DNA from: CAZYTX01 sp964650485
GTDB taxonomy: Bacteria; RBG-13-61-14; DATKZS01
DNA length: 42,342 nt
Direction of reading: 5' to 3'
NCBI GenBank assembly: GCA_964650485.1
Contig: CAZYTX010000030.1
Span: 1 to 42,342 of the forward strand
In this document: one piece after another, positions 26,485 to 33,272 of the stretch
How the letters are laid out: every line of letters begins with the position of its first letter
Numbering within the stretch: the first letter of the stretch is position 1
Notes under the pieces: generated by a model
Told to the model about the DNA's origin: nothing
Database searches by the model: none
The model's input: the letters and a program-made list of their open reading frames with translations, nothing else
Translations under genes and position numbers: made by a program

Positions 26485-28955
26485 GATGCCTCCTTTACAT
26501 CCTCTGGCCCGCACACGGGGAGGTATATGGTGAAGGTTGTCCCCTGGCCCGGCCGGCTATGGACCTCTATCTCCCCGCCGTGTTTCTTCACGATCCCGTA
26601 TGAGATGGAGAGCCCGAGCCCGGTGCCCTTTCCCACCTCCTTGGTGGTGAAGAAGGGATCGAATATCCGCTTCAAGGTCTCTCCGGGAATGCCGCAGCCT
26701 GAGTCCGTAACCTGGACCACCGCTTTGTCGCCCTGGGTGAAGGTCTTTATTTTTATCTCTCCTCTTTTCGTCATTGCCTGGGCAGCGTTCACAAGGAGGT
26801 TCATGAACACCTGGTTCAGCTCCTGCGGATACCCCTTTATCTGGGGGACCTCGCCGAACTCCTTTACAAGCTCGGCCTTGTACTTGATCTCGTTCCACAC
26901 GATGTTCACGGTGCCGTTGATCCCCTTGTGCAGGTCGAAGAGCTCGAGATCGCCCGAGTCGGGGTGCGAGAACTCCTTCAGGTTCTTTATGATGTTCTTC
27001 ACCCTCTGGGTGCCTTCCTTGCACTCGGTTATGATATCTGTGAACTCCCTGAACAGTTCCTCCGGGTCCGGGTTCCCTCCGGCCTTCCCCTGCTCCGCGG
27101 GCTTTCCCGCGGCCCCGTGAGCAAGGCTTTTCTTGCGGGCGCCCGCGGCCCTCTTAAAGTCATTGAACGCGCTCAGAAGCTCCTCCCTGTACTCGTCCAG
27201 CACGTGCAGGTTCGAGCTGATGTAGCTTATGGGGTTGTTTATCTCGTGGGCCACGCCCGAGGCGAGCTGTCCTATGGATGCCATCTTCTCGGACTGGAGC
27301 AGTTGCATGCTGGTGTTTTCCAGCTCGCGGTTCTTCTCGATGAGCTCCCGGTTCTTCTCCTGCACTATATCCAGGAGCCTTTGCCTCACGATCCCCATTG
27401 CCAGCTCGTTTGCCACCTGCTTTATGGCGGCCTGCCGCTGCTCGTTGAAGTCGTTGATGTCCCTGGACATGAGGATTATGCCGCCTTTGAGCTTGCCCTC
27501 CACCAAGAGGGGCACGGATATGAGGGTCTTCATGCCCATAGAGCTTATCTTTTTCCTGGTGGCGCTGGATAGCTTCAACTGCTCTACGTCTGGCACGAAT
27601 ATGGTTCTTTTCAGCAGTGCATTTCGGCTGGCGATCCCGTTTGCCGACCAGTCGGCCGAGTTTATGGCCAGCTCGGTGACCATGCTCTTTTTCAGGTTCT
27701 GCTCTGCGATGATTTTCAGCTCATTGCTGTCCTGGCTACGCATGAACAGCCCGGCGGCCGGCACGCCCATCATTGTACATATGCCCGAAAGAGCGCTGCG
27801 CCCGAGGGAGAAGAGGTCGGGGGCCTCCTTGATTGACTGGGATATGGATATGAGCAGGTTCTTCTCAAGCTCCTCCCTCTTGCGCTCGGTGATGTCCCTG
27901 AAGATGCTCTGCACTCCGAAGGCCTGCCCGTCAACAAAGACCGGGGTGGACCTCGTCTCCACGGCTATTTTCTGGCCGTTCCTCTTTATGAGCTCCATCT
28001 CGAACTGTCTTGGATGCCGGTCATTTAACATCCTCTGGGTCAAGTCCCGGATTCTTTCATGTTCGCCCACCGGAATGATACCGGACCCGAACAGGTCATT
28101 CTCCTTAATATCATAGTCGCCGTTCAGTCCGGCCAGCTTTGACATCTGGGTGTTGTACTCCAGTATCTTGAAGTCGAGGTCGGTGATAAGTATTGCGTCC
28201 GCGGCGTTGCTCATGTAGTTCTTGTACTTTGTCTCCGATTCCTGCAGGGCCCTGGTCCTCTCGGAGAGCTCCAGCTCCAGCGCCTTTTTGTCCTGGATGG
28301 ACACCGCGGTGTGGGAGACGGCCTTGACAACCCCTTCCCCGTTCTTTATGGGCGCCATGGTGACCCGGTACCACTGCTCCTCGCCGCGCCTGTCAAGGTA
28401 GCTGTTCTCCACGGACACGACCCGTTCTTGCTCTATAACCTGGCTTAGCTTGCATCCGGGGCACGGGCTGTCTTGAGATTTCAATGCCTGGTAGCACTTC
28501 TTGCCCTTCAGCTCGCCGTGCACGTCTGAGGCTACAGAGTTGTGAAAGATGATCCCGTGGTCGGGTCCTATTGCCACTACTGGCACGCCCGAGCCCTCCA
28601 GCATGCTCTCGGCATCCTCCATCCTGCTTTGCATGTCCCCTGCAATCCTCAGCCCGGAACCCATGAGGTAAATACCGGCCAGGACCGCGGCGCCGGACAC
28701 TCCCGCGGCCGTAATAAAAACGTGCATATGGCCTGCCTTTAATAGAAGTGCAAGCAAGCTAAAGCACGCTGCGGCCAGGATGAGCAGCAGAATCAAGCAG
28801 ATGTATTTTATTCTTTTAATGCGCAAGGAGCGGCCCGCTTTTTCCTCACCGCGGTCCAGGCCTGGAAAATCGGCCGCAACAGATGCGTCCGCAGCCTCGT
28901 TTCCCTCTGCCTGGAGCAGGGTCCATTCGGGCCTGGCACCGGTCTCAACCTTCAT
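26481..28955 (-). CDS. Membrane histidine kinase, PAS-PAS-GAF-HisKA-HATPase
   Basis: This 824-residue kinase has two adjacent membrane segments (about 48-72 and 78-100) with almost no periplasmic loop, so sensing is probably cytoplasmic or in the membrane. A PAS domain (about 115-230) carries C154, C165 and C168 in CYQALKSQDSPCPGCKL, a Cys pattern seen in PAS domains of anaerobes. A second PAS domain (about 245-355) and a GAF domain (about 375-525) follow. The kinase core has VAHEINNPISY, NAAQAMTKRG, GCGIPGETLKRIFDPFFTT and GTGLGLSISYG. An Ala/Lys/Gly-rich loop (ARKKSLAHGAAGKPAEQGKA) interrupts the helical region between the His helix and the ATPase domain. It overlaps both neighbours (11 and 4 bases). 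Confidence 0.92.
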   Translation of the reverse strand: MKVETGARPEWTLLQAEGNEAADASVAADFPGLDRGEEKAGRSLRIKRIKYICLILLLILAAACFSLLALLLKAGHMHVFITAAGVSGAAVLAGIYLMGSGLRIAGDMQSRMEDAESMLEGSGVPVVAIGPDHGIIFHNSVASDVHGELKGKKCYQALKSQDSPCPGCKLSQVIEQERVVSVENSYLDRRGEEQWYRVTMAPIKNGEGVVKAVSHTAVSIQDKKALELELSERTRALQESETKYKNYMSNAADAILITDLDFKILEYNTQMSKLAGLNGDYDIKENDLFGSGIIPVGEHERIRDLTQRMLNDRHPRQFEMELIKRNGQKIAVETRSTPVFVDGQAFGVQSIFRDITERKREELEKNLLISISQSIKEAPDLFSLGRSALSGICTMMGVPAAGLFMRSQDSNELKIIAEQNLKKSMVTELAINSADWSANGIASRNALLKRTIFVPDVEQLKLSSATRKKISSMGMKTLISVPLLVEGKLKGGIILMSRDINDFNEQRQAAIKQVANELAMGIVRQRLLDIVQEKNRELIEKNRELENTSMQLLQSEKMASIGQLASGVAHEINNPISYISSNLHVLDEYREELLSAFNDFKRAAGARKKSLAHGAAGKPAEQGKAGGNPDPEELFREFTDIITECKEGTQRVKNIIKNLKEFSHPDSGDLELFDLHKGINGTVNIVWNEIKYKAELVKEFGEVPQIKGYPQELNQVFMNLLVNAAQAMTKRGEIKIKTFTQGDKAVVQVTDSGCGIPGETLKRIFDPFFTTKEVGKGTGLGLSISYGIVKKHGGEIEVHSRPGQGTTFTIYLPVCGPEDVKEAS

Positions 28956-29661
28956 CCTGTGCCTCTTTTGTCTCTACCGGGAACTCGAGGATGAGCTGAA
29001 GGTTCTCCCCGACCTCGCTTATGAATGTCAGCCTCCCGTTCTGCCTGACCAGTGCGCCGCCCACTATCTCAAACTCGCTGTCGTAGCTTGACTGCAGGTT
29101 GAATATCTTTCGCAGGCATTCCGTTATCTGCTCCGCGGTCATGGGGTGTTTTGATTCCGCGAGTTCCATCCTGATGATGTTTCCCAGGTTCTCCACCTTG
29201 AAGTTGACCTCGTTTCCGTGATCCCCTTTTATCTGGAGGATGTTGCTGACCGCCATCATCTCCTCTATGACCCGGCTCTGCTCCATTGCGCTCGATATCA
29301 GCCTCAAGAGGTGGTCCGCGTCCCAGGGCTTGCTCACGAACCTGTAGACCTCGCCTTGGTTGATGGCCGAGAGCAACTCGGGGACCTCGGGGTAGCCGCT
29401 GAGGATGATCCTTATTATGTGAGGCCACCTCTGCTTTACCACCCTCAACAGCTCGGTGCCCTTCATCCCGGGCATGCGCTGGTCCGCGATCACTACCTGC
29501 ACCTGTTCCCGCTCCAGAACATCCAGTGCCTCGGGGCCCGAGCTTGCGAACAGCACCTTGTAGGGCTGCCGGCGGAATGTCCGCTTCAAAGAGTTCAACA
29601 CGAACTCTTCATCGTCCACGCAAAGAACCGCGCCTGATTTTTTCTTTTTGTCGTCAGCCAT
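28945..29661 (-). CDS. Response regulator with an uncharacterised C-terminal domain
   Basis: This 238-residue protein has a receiver domain (about 10-130; VDDEEF, D60 in VIADQRMPGMKG, FVSKPWDADHLL). An uncharacterised domain of about 100 residues follows, with alternating helices and strands (NEVNFKVENLGNIIRMELAE, ESKHPMTAEQITECLRKI, EFEIVGGALVRQNGRLTF). I see no helix-turn-helix, HD-GYP, GGDEF or ATPase motif there, so its output is unknown. It starts with the hydrophilic MADDKKKKSG and has AGGAG seven bases before the ATG. It is second in the operon, 29 bases after the first gene and overlapping the kinase gene by 11 bases. Confidence 0.87.
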   Translation of the reverse strand: MADDKKKKSGAVLCVDDEEFVLNSLKRTFRRQPYKVLFASSGPEALDVLEREQVQVVIADQRMPGMKGTELLRVVKQRWPHIIRIILSGYPEVPELLSAINQGEVYRFVSKPWDADHLLRLISSAMEQSRVIEEMMAVSNILQIKGDHGNEVNFKVENLGNIIRMELAESKHPMTAEQITECLRKIFNLQSSYDSEFEIVGGALVRQNGRLTFISEVGENLQLILEFPVETKEAQDEG

Positions 29662-29690
29662 CTCTCACTCCTTTTGGTCTAGAGGGCTTA

Positions 29691-30215
29691 TCATTCCTCG
29701 ATAATTATGGCGCCGGTGGCATCCCTCTTGATCTTGCCTATCCCCGGGTGCCTCTTCTCGAGTGCGCTTTGATATTCATCCTGCTTTTTCAACTCTTCTA
29801 TTGTTTTACTGGACCTGCGCTTAAGCCTGGCCGACTGCAGGGCTTTTATGACCAGCTCCTTGAGCTCTGCGTCGTCCCACGGCTTTGTAATGAACCTGAA
29901 CAGCTTGCCCTCGTTGATGGCGGAGATGGCCACCTCCATGTCAGCGTAGCCGGTGAGCAGTATCCTTACGATCTCCGGGTGGGTCTTCCTGATCCGGACC
30001 AGGAGGTCCAGGCCCTCCATCTGGGGCATGCGATGGTCGGATATGATCACGTCCACATCTTCGTCCTCCACTATATCCATGGCCTTTACAGGATCGAGGC
30101 AGGTTATGACCCTGAAAGGCCCGCGCCTGAGTGAACGGTCCAGGGCTTTCAACACGTACTCTTCATCGTCCACCAGAAGAACAACGCCTTCTTTGTCCTT
30201 TTTATCCTCGTCCAT
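29691..30215 (-). CDS. Response regulator, receiver domain plus short charged tail
   Basis: This 174-residue protein has a complete receiver domain (VVLLVDDEEYV, D60 in VIISDHRMPQMEG, FRFITKPWDDAEL), then about 45 charged residues (LKRRSSKTIEELKKQ onward) without a recognised output domain. GGGAGG lies six bases before the ATG. It resembles the next gene's receiver closely (both have DD at 16-17 and D60 and similar KPWD segments), which suggests duplication. It is the first gene of the operon 30215 to 23654, and a sigma54-like element lies about 65 bases upstream. Confidence 0.9.
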   Translation of the reverse strand: MDEDKKDKEGVVLLVDDEEYVLKALDRSLRRGPFRVITCLDPVKAMDIVEDEDVDVIISDHRMPQMEGLDLLVRIRKTHPEIVRILLTGYADMEVAISAINEGKLFRFITKPWDDAELKELVIKALQSARLKRRSSKTIEELKKQDEYQSALEKRHPGIGKIKRDATGAIIIEE

Positions 30216-30651
30216 GTTTATCCTCCCGCGTTCTTGTCGAGTGATTTTTCATGGCTTGCCTTTCCGTGCATAATACCCATCAAGAAAGATGCCAAAATAA
30301 AATCTGGGTCTGCCTGGAAGATAAGCCACTGATATTTATAAACAAGCTGGATCAGGAAAGCGCATGCCCGCCTTGCTTTGCTCTTTTCTTTTCCAAGAGA
30401 TGAAAATCAGCAAGCCGAGTTAAGATCATCTTTCAAAACAGTAAGTTGTATAAATTGAAGAGCCTGATCTCAATTTTGAAATTTTCACTTTTGCAAATTC
30501 TTCATTCAGAGAAAAAACTCTCACGTAAAACTTTGCAATATCTTTTTTCCGTGAGCTATTGCATTTGGTCGGGGCATGGTATTAGCATGTAGATACAGGA
30601 ATTCAATGAAGGAGCAAACCAGGCCGCGAGCATAGTAAGGAGGTTATAAAA
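30216..30651. other. Non-coding, AT-richer region between the signalling operon and the YeiH locus
   Basis: This 436-base gap is visibly richer in A and T than its surroundings, most of all at 30400-30560. It must hold the promoters of two divergent units. Apart from the sigma54-like element on the minus strand, I see only small imperfect inverted repeats, such as CTCACG and CGTGAG around 30520-30555. AGGAGG at about 30639 is the ribosome site of the YeiH fragment. No RNA gene or credible small gene was recognised. Confidence 0.5.
30280..30294 (-). promoter_or_regulatory. Possible sigma54 (-24/-12) promoter of the signalling operon
   Basis: Read on the minus strand, TGGCATCTTTCTTGA fits TGGCAC-N5-TTGC except for the T in the sixth place and the final A. 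GG and GA have the required ten-base spacing. It would start transcription about 55 bases before the first response regulator. The imperfect -12 GC lowers confidence. Confidence 0.3.
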
Positions 30652-30774
30652 ATGAGCCCGCCTAAAAGCGGTGATTGGTCCGACCTTTACAAGAAGGAGG
30701 ACTGGTGGGCCATCTGGCTCGCCCTGGGCATCATCGCTGTTGCCCTCGGCTTTTTGTCCTGCCGCTTATTATCA
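30652..30774 (+). pseudogene. 5' remnant of a YeiH-family transporter gene
   Basis: A well-placed AGGAGG and ATG open a reading frame beginning MSPPKSGDWSDLYKKEDWWA, then a hydrophobic helix (WLALGIIAVALGFLSC). This is the N-terminus of the long YeiH-type putative sulfate exporters; compare TTEDWWSVWTGLIFFGLGLL in the intact homologue next door. At about 30772 homology stops: the frame continues to 30909 only as the antisense of the opposing YeiH gene. The matching C-terminus is found at 32990-33200 in the same direction, so I read the two as one broken gene. The exact breakpoint is uncertain by some tens of bases. Confidence 0.75.
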
Positions 30775-32337
30775 GGGAGCGCTCCCGGCAACTGGCACGG
30801 TCATTCCGTGGTGGAAGATCCAGGCTACGACAATGGCCACGGGGATGACGAACAGGAACAGGGCCACAAAGTAAACGGCTACCATCCTGCCGAAGCGGGC
30901 CTCGGCTAGCTTCTTGAAATCAGTAACTACGCCTATACTGAGAAATGTCAGCATGAAGAAGAGCTTCCGCATACCCTTCTCCACTGGCATTGCGCCCATC
31001 TTGGCCAGCTCATGATAGTCCTTGATCGATTTGCCTGCCTCGGATGCCGCCTGGGCATGAGGAACGACCTGCTTGGTCTCAGGAAGCAAGAGCAGAAGGC
31101 CCAGATAGGCGAACCAGGTACAGAAGTACCCGAGCACAAACTTGGGGAACCGGTGCCATATCTCGATAGCAGGCACTTTCTCGCCCTCCACCCGGTCAAC
31201 CTTGTAGACCCAGACAATGGCCAGCAAAAAGGCCCACAAACCAATGAACATGTCGATCCAGATCTTGGTCATGACCGCGCTGATGGTGATGAACCCCTCT
31301 TCCCATACCACGTTGTCCTCGTTCTTTTTCTTTATCCGCATCATGTCATCCATGATTGCTCCAGCAGCAGCATCAGCGCCGTCGGTCTTTACCGACATGC
31401 CGAGAGCAGCGCCGGCCACCACCGGCTCGTCGATCATGTACCTGGTGAAGACAGGAGGAAGTATCACCAGTTCGATCACCGCGTAGACCACCACCATGGC
31501 GCTTACCATCACCGGCACGATGGGCTTGGACCGGACCGCTCCGCCGGTGGCTACTGCTGCGGAGACACCGCAGATGGAGATAGCGCTGGAGAGCACCGCA
31601 GCCGTCTTGCGGGGCAGGCTGAAAAGTTTGCGGGAGATGAAGTAGGTCCCGGGCCAGAAGATCAGGTAAGCCACGATGGTGGCGGCTGCTCCTGCCAGGG
31701 CCAATTCCATCACGTCGCGGGGAAAGTCAAGCGCCATGTAACCTACCTTGACCCCCAGGAAAACTATAGCGGTTTTTATGAACCACTCCGGCTTGGCCGC
31801 TTCGCTTAAGAAGCGGGCCAGGGGTTTGAAAAGGTTACCGATGATAAGCCCTATCCCCAGGGCCAGGATGTACGATGCTCCGCCGCCCAGAGATAAGCTG
31901 TGTTCAAGGCCGTAGTTCTCTTTGTTGGTCTTGTCCGCTGCAAGGAAGGCATGATGGCCGAGGACCCAGAGAAGATAGGTGAGAAAGAAGATGACTGTCC
32001 ATCCACCCAGGAACTTTTTAACGTCCCACTTCATAGCATAGGCCCCGATGGCGACGGGGATGGTAAAAATCAGATATGAGACCAGGATGCTTGCCAGGCC
32101 CAGGTTCTGGGCCTGGTACCACCTGCCCAGCGGGCTTACCGAGGACAGCATTCCTTGTTCTCCGGTCAGACCGACCCACTTGGATGGATAAGCAATCCAT
32201 CCGACCAGGTCGAGCCCGGCGAGGGACAAGAGCCCCAGCCCGAAAAAGATCAGTCCCGTCCATACCGACCACCAGTCCTCGGTGGTCAGCATTCCCGAGT
32301 GCCATCTTCTTTTCTCCAGAGAGTGAGGAGTTGACAT
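30772..32337 (-). CDS. YeiH-family putative sulfate exporter / membrane transporter
   Basis: This 521-residue integral membrane protein belongs to the YeiH (conserved hypothetical 698) family, annotated as putative sulfate exporters without firm biochemical proof. It has about ten hydrophobic segments. Family-like parts are LGIGLIIGNLFKP, FIKTAIVFLGVKVGYMAL, AISICGVSAAVATGGAVRSK and a C-terminal RKLFFMLTFLSIGVVTDFKKL. It is longer than the short YeiH type of about 340 residues, with a charged loop containing MRIKKKNEDNVVWEEG. AGGAGG lies seven bases before the ATG. It is last in a three-gene module with two small proteins, and its stop falls exactly at the end of the 5' remnant of its broken homologue. 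Confidence 0.88.
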   Translation of the reverse strand: MSTPHSLEKRRWHSGMLTTEDWWSVWTGLIFFGLGLLSLAGLDLVGWIAYPSKWVGLTGEQGMLSSVSPLGRWYQAQNLGLASILVSYLIFTIPVAIGAYAMKWDVKKFLGGWTVIFFLTYLLWVLGHHAFLAADKTNKENYGLEHSLSLGGGASYILALGIGLIIGNLFKPLARFLSEAAKPEWFIKTAIVFLGVKVGYMALDFPRDVMELALAGAAATIVAYLIFWPGTYFISRKLFSLPRKTAAVLSSAISICGVSAAVATGGAVRSKPIVPVMVSAMVVVYAVIELVILPPVFTRYMIDEPVVAGAALGMSVKTDGADAAAGAIMDDMMRIKKKNEDNVVWEEGFITISAVMTKIWIDMFIGLWAFLLAIVWVYKVDRVEGEKVPAIEIWHRFPKFVLGYFCTWFAYLGLLLLLPETKQVVPHAQAASEAGKSIKDYHELAKMGAMPVEKGMRKLFFMLTFLSIGVVTDFKKLAEARFGRMVAVYFVALFLFVIPVAIVVAWIFHHGMTVPVAGSAP

Positions 32338-32364
32338 TTCACTACCTCCTGGGACCGCAGCCGA

Positions 32365-32613
32365 CTATGCCAGCTTGATGGTCACAATCCGGTTGAAGTA
32401 ATGGTTGGAATACTGTCTCATCCACTGGGGGATACTGGCCCCATCAAAGGTCATCAGGACTTTCAACTCCTGTCCGCAAGCAGCCGGGTCTTTCTCAGCC
32501 AGCAGCCGGGCCAGCCCCCGGTCCAACTCCGGCAGGGTCCGGCCCCGAGCGCGGACATCGGCGGTCTCTGCTATCCAGTCGCTTCCGTCGTGGCTGAGCC
32601 TGAAAATCAACAT
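32365..32613 (-). CDS. Small soluble protein of unknown function, YeiH-associated
   Basis: This 82-residue protein starts MLIFRLSHDGSDWIAETADV and ends QWMRQYSNHYFNRIVTIKLA. The middle is a helix rich in Leu and acidic residues. I do not recognise a family with certainty. The start at 32613 is chosen because it lies just after the preceding gene's stop (32636); a longer reading upstream would only overlap that gene. It lies 27 bases before the YeiH gene, so it is probably cotranscribed and may be an accessory or regulatory subunit; this is inference from position. Confidence 0.65.
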   Translation of the reverse strand: MLIFRLSHDGSDWIAETADVRARGRTLPELDRGLARLLAEKDPAACGQELKVLMTFDGASIPQWMRQYSNHYFNRIVTIKLA

Positions 32614-32635
32614 CAAGGGACCACCGCAAGGCTTT

Positions 32636-32914
32636 TTACTGGTCTTCCTGGGACGAGACCGCGCCCTCACCAGAAGGCTCCACGATTTCTGTCCGATCTT
32701 TTTGTTCCAGAGCTTTATCGGACTTATCCGACAAGATAAAACGGTTGATAAGAAAACCAAAGACAGCCAGGAAAAACACCGCTGCAATCAGTGAGCCCAC
32801 CACCAGCTTGGTCTCGACTGGGTCCCACGGCTCGGCGTCGCCGAATACGTTATCAAGGTCACCCGCATCTCGCGAGGATGATTCCACGGGCTTTTTGTCC
32901 TCATTCTCAGACAT
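32636..32914 (-). CDS. Small single-pass membrane protein, YeiH-associated
   Basis: This 92-residue protein has a hydrophilic acidic N-terminus with EPWDPVETKLV, one membrane helix at about 38-60 (VGSLIAAVFFLAVFGFLIN) and a charged C-terminal tail. There is no signal peptide, and the positive-inside rule gives no clear orientation. AGGAGG lies about five bases before the ATG. It is the first gene of the module 32914-30772 and could be a small partner of the YeiH transporter. Function is unknown. Confidence 0.72.
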   Translation of the reverse strand: MSENEDKKPVESSSRDAGDLDNVFGDAEPWDPVETKLVVGSLIAAVFFLAVFGFLINRFILSDKSDKALEQKDRTEIVEPSGEGAVSSQEDQ

Positions 32915-32951
32915 GGCCGCCTCCTCCCTTCTCAGAATTTATCTGGCTAAT

Positions 32952-32981
32952 ATTGTACCCCTTACCCCAAGCAAAACACAA
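32952..32981 (-). promoter_or_regulatory. Possible promoter of the YeiH module
   Basis: On the minus strand TTGTGT (32981-32976) and TACAAT (32957-32952) are 18 bases apart. The -10 is one mismatch from consensus and the -35 is weaker. It would give a leader of about 30 bases before the first small gene and lies just short of the YeiH 3' remnant. Confidence 0.35.
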
Positions 32982-32989
32982 GACCACTA

Positions 32990-33200
32990 TTCGAGATGCT
33001 TACGGGAGCAGGGCATTCGCCCCTGGACCTTTATCTTCACCTTCCTCTGCATCGGGCTCACCACCAAGTTCAAGGAGCTGGCAAAGTTCGGATGGCACCC
33101 CATGGCGGCCTTCACAGCGGGCGTGGCGGTTAACTTGCCGGTGGGATACATACTCTCAACCCTGGTGTTCGTGGATTACTGGAAGGGCTTACCAGGATAA
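32990..33200 (+). pseudogene. 3' remnant of the broken YeiH-family gene
   Basis: Codons up to the TAA at 33200 encode GIRPWTFIFTFLCIGLTTKF, then KELAKFGWHPMAAFTAGVAV and a final hydrophobic helix ending FVDYWKGLPG. This is a clear YeiH-family C-terminus; compare RKLFFMLTFLSIGVVTDFKK in the intact homologue. No start codon with a ribosome site precedes it, and the upstream bases belong to the opposing module's promoter region. With the fragment at 30652 it makes the two ends of one gene, the middle (some 400 codons) having been lost. The left border is approximate. Confidence 0.72.
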
Positions 33201-33272
33201 ACACCGCGCTGGTGCTTTGCTCTCTCGGCTCAGATATGTAATATTGTCTGCCCTGACACCGGGAGAGCAGTA

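Noticed and set aside
26485..26514. Longer start for the REC-kinase gene
   Set aside because: It would place the AGGAGG inside the coding region; the ATG at 26484 has the ribosome site and the ATGA overlap.
30540..30640. Promoter for the 5' YeiH remnant (TTGCAT ... TATTAG)
   Set aside because: The spacing is only 15 bases and both boxes are poor; no other pair in the gap is convincing.
30772..32980. Phase-variable inversion of the YeiH module
   Set aside because: No inverted repeats or recombinase gene were seen at the borders, and inverting the segment would not restore a continuous YeiH reading frame.
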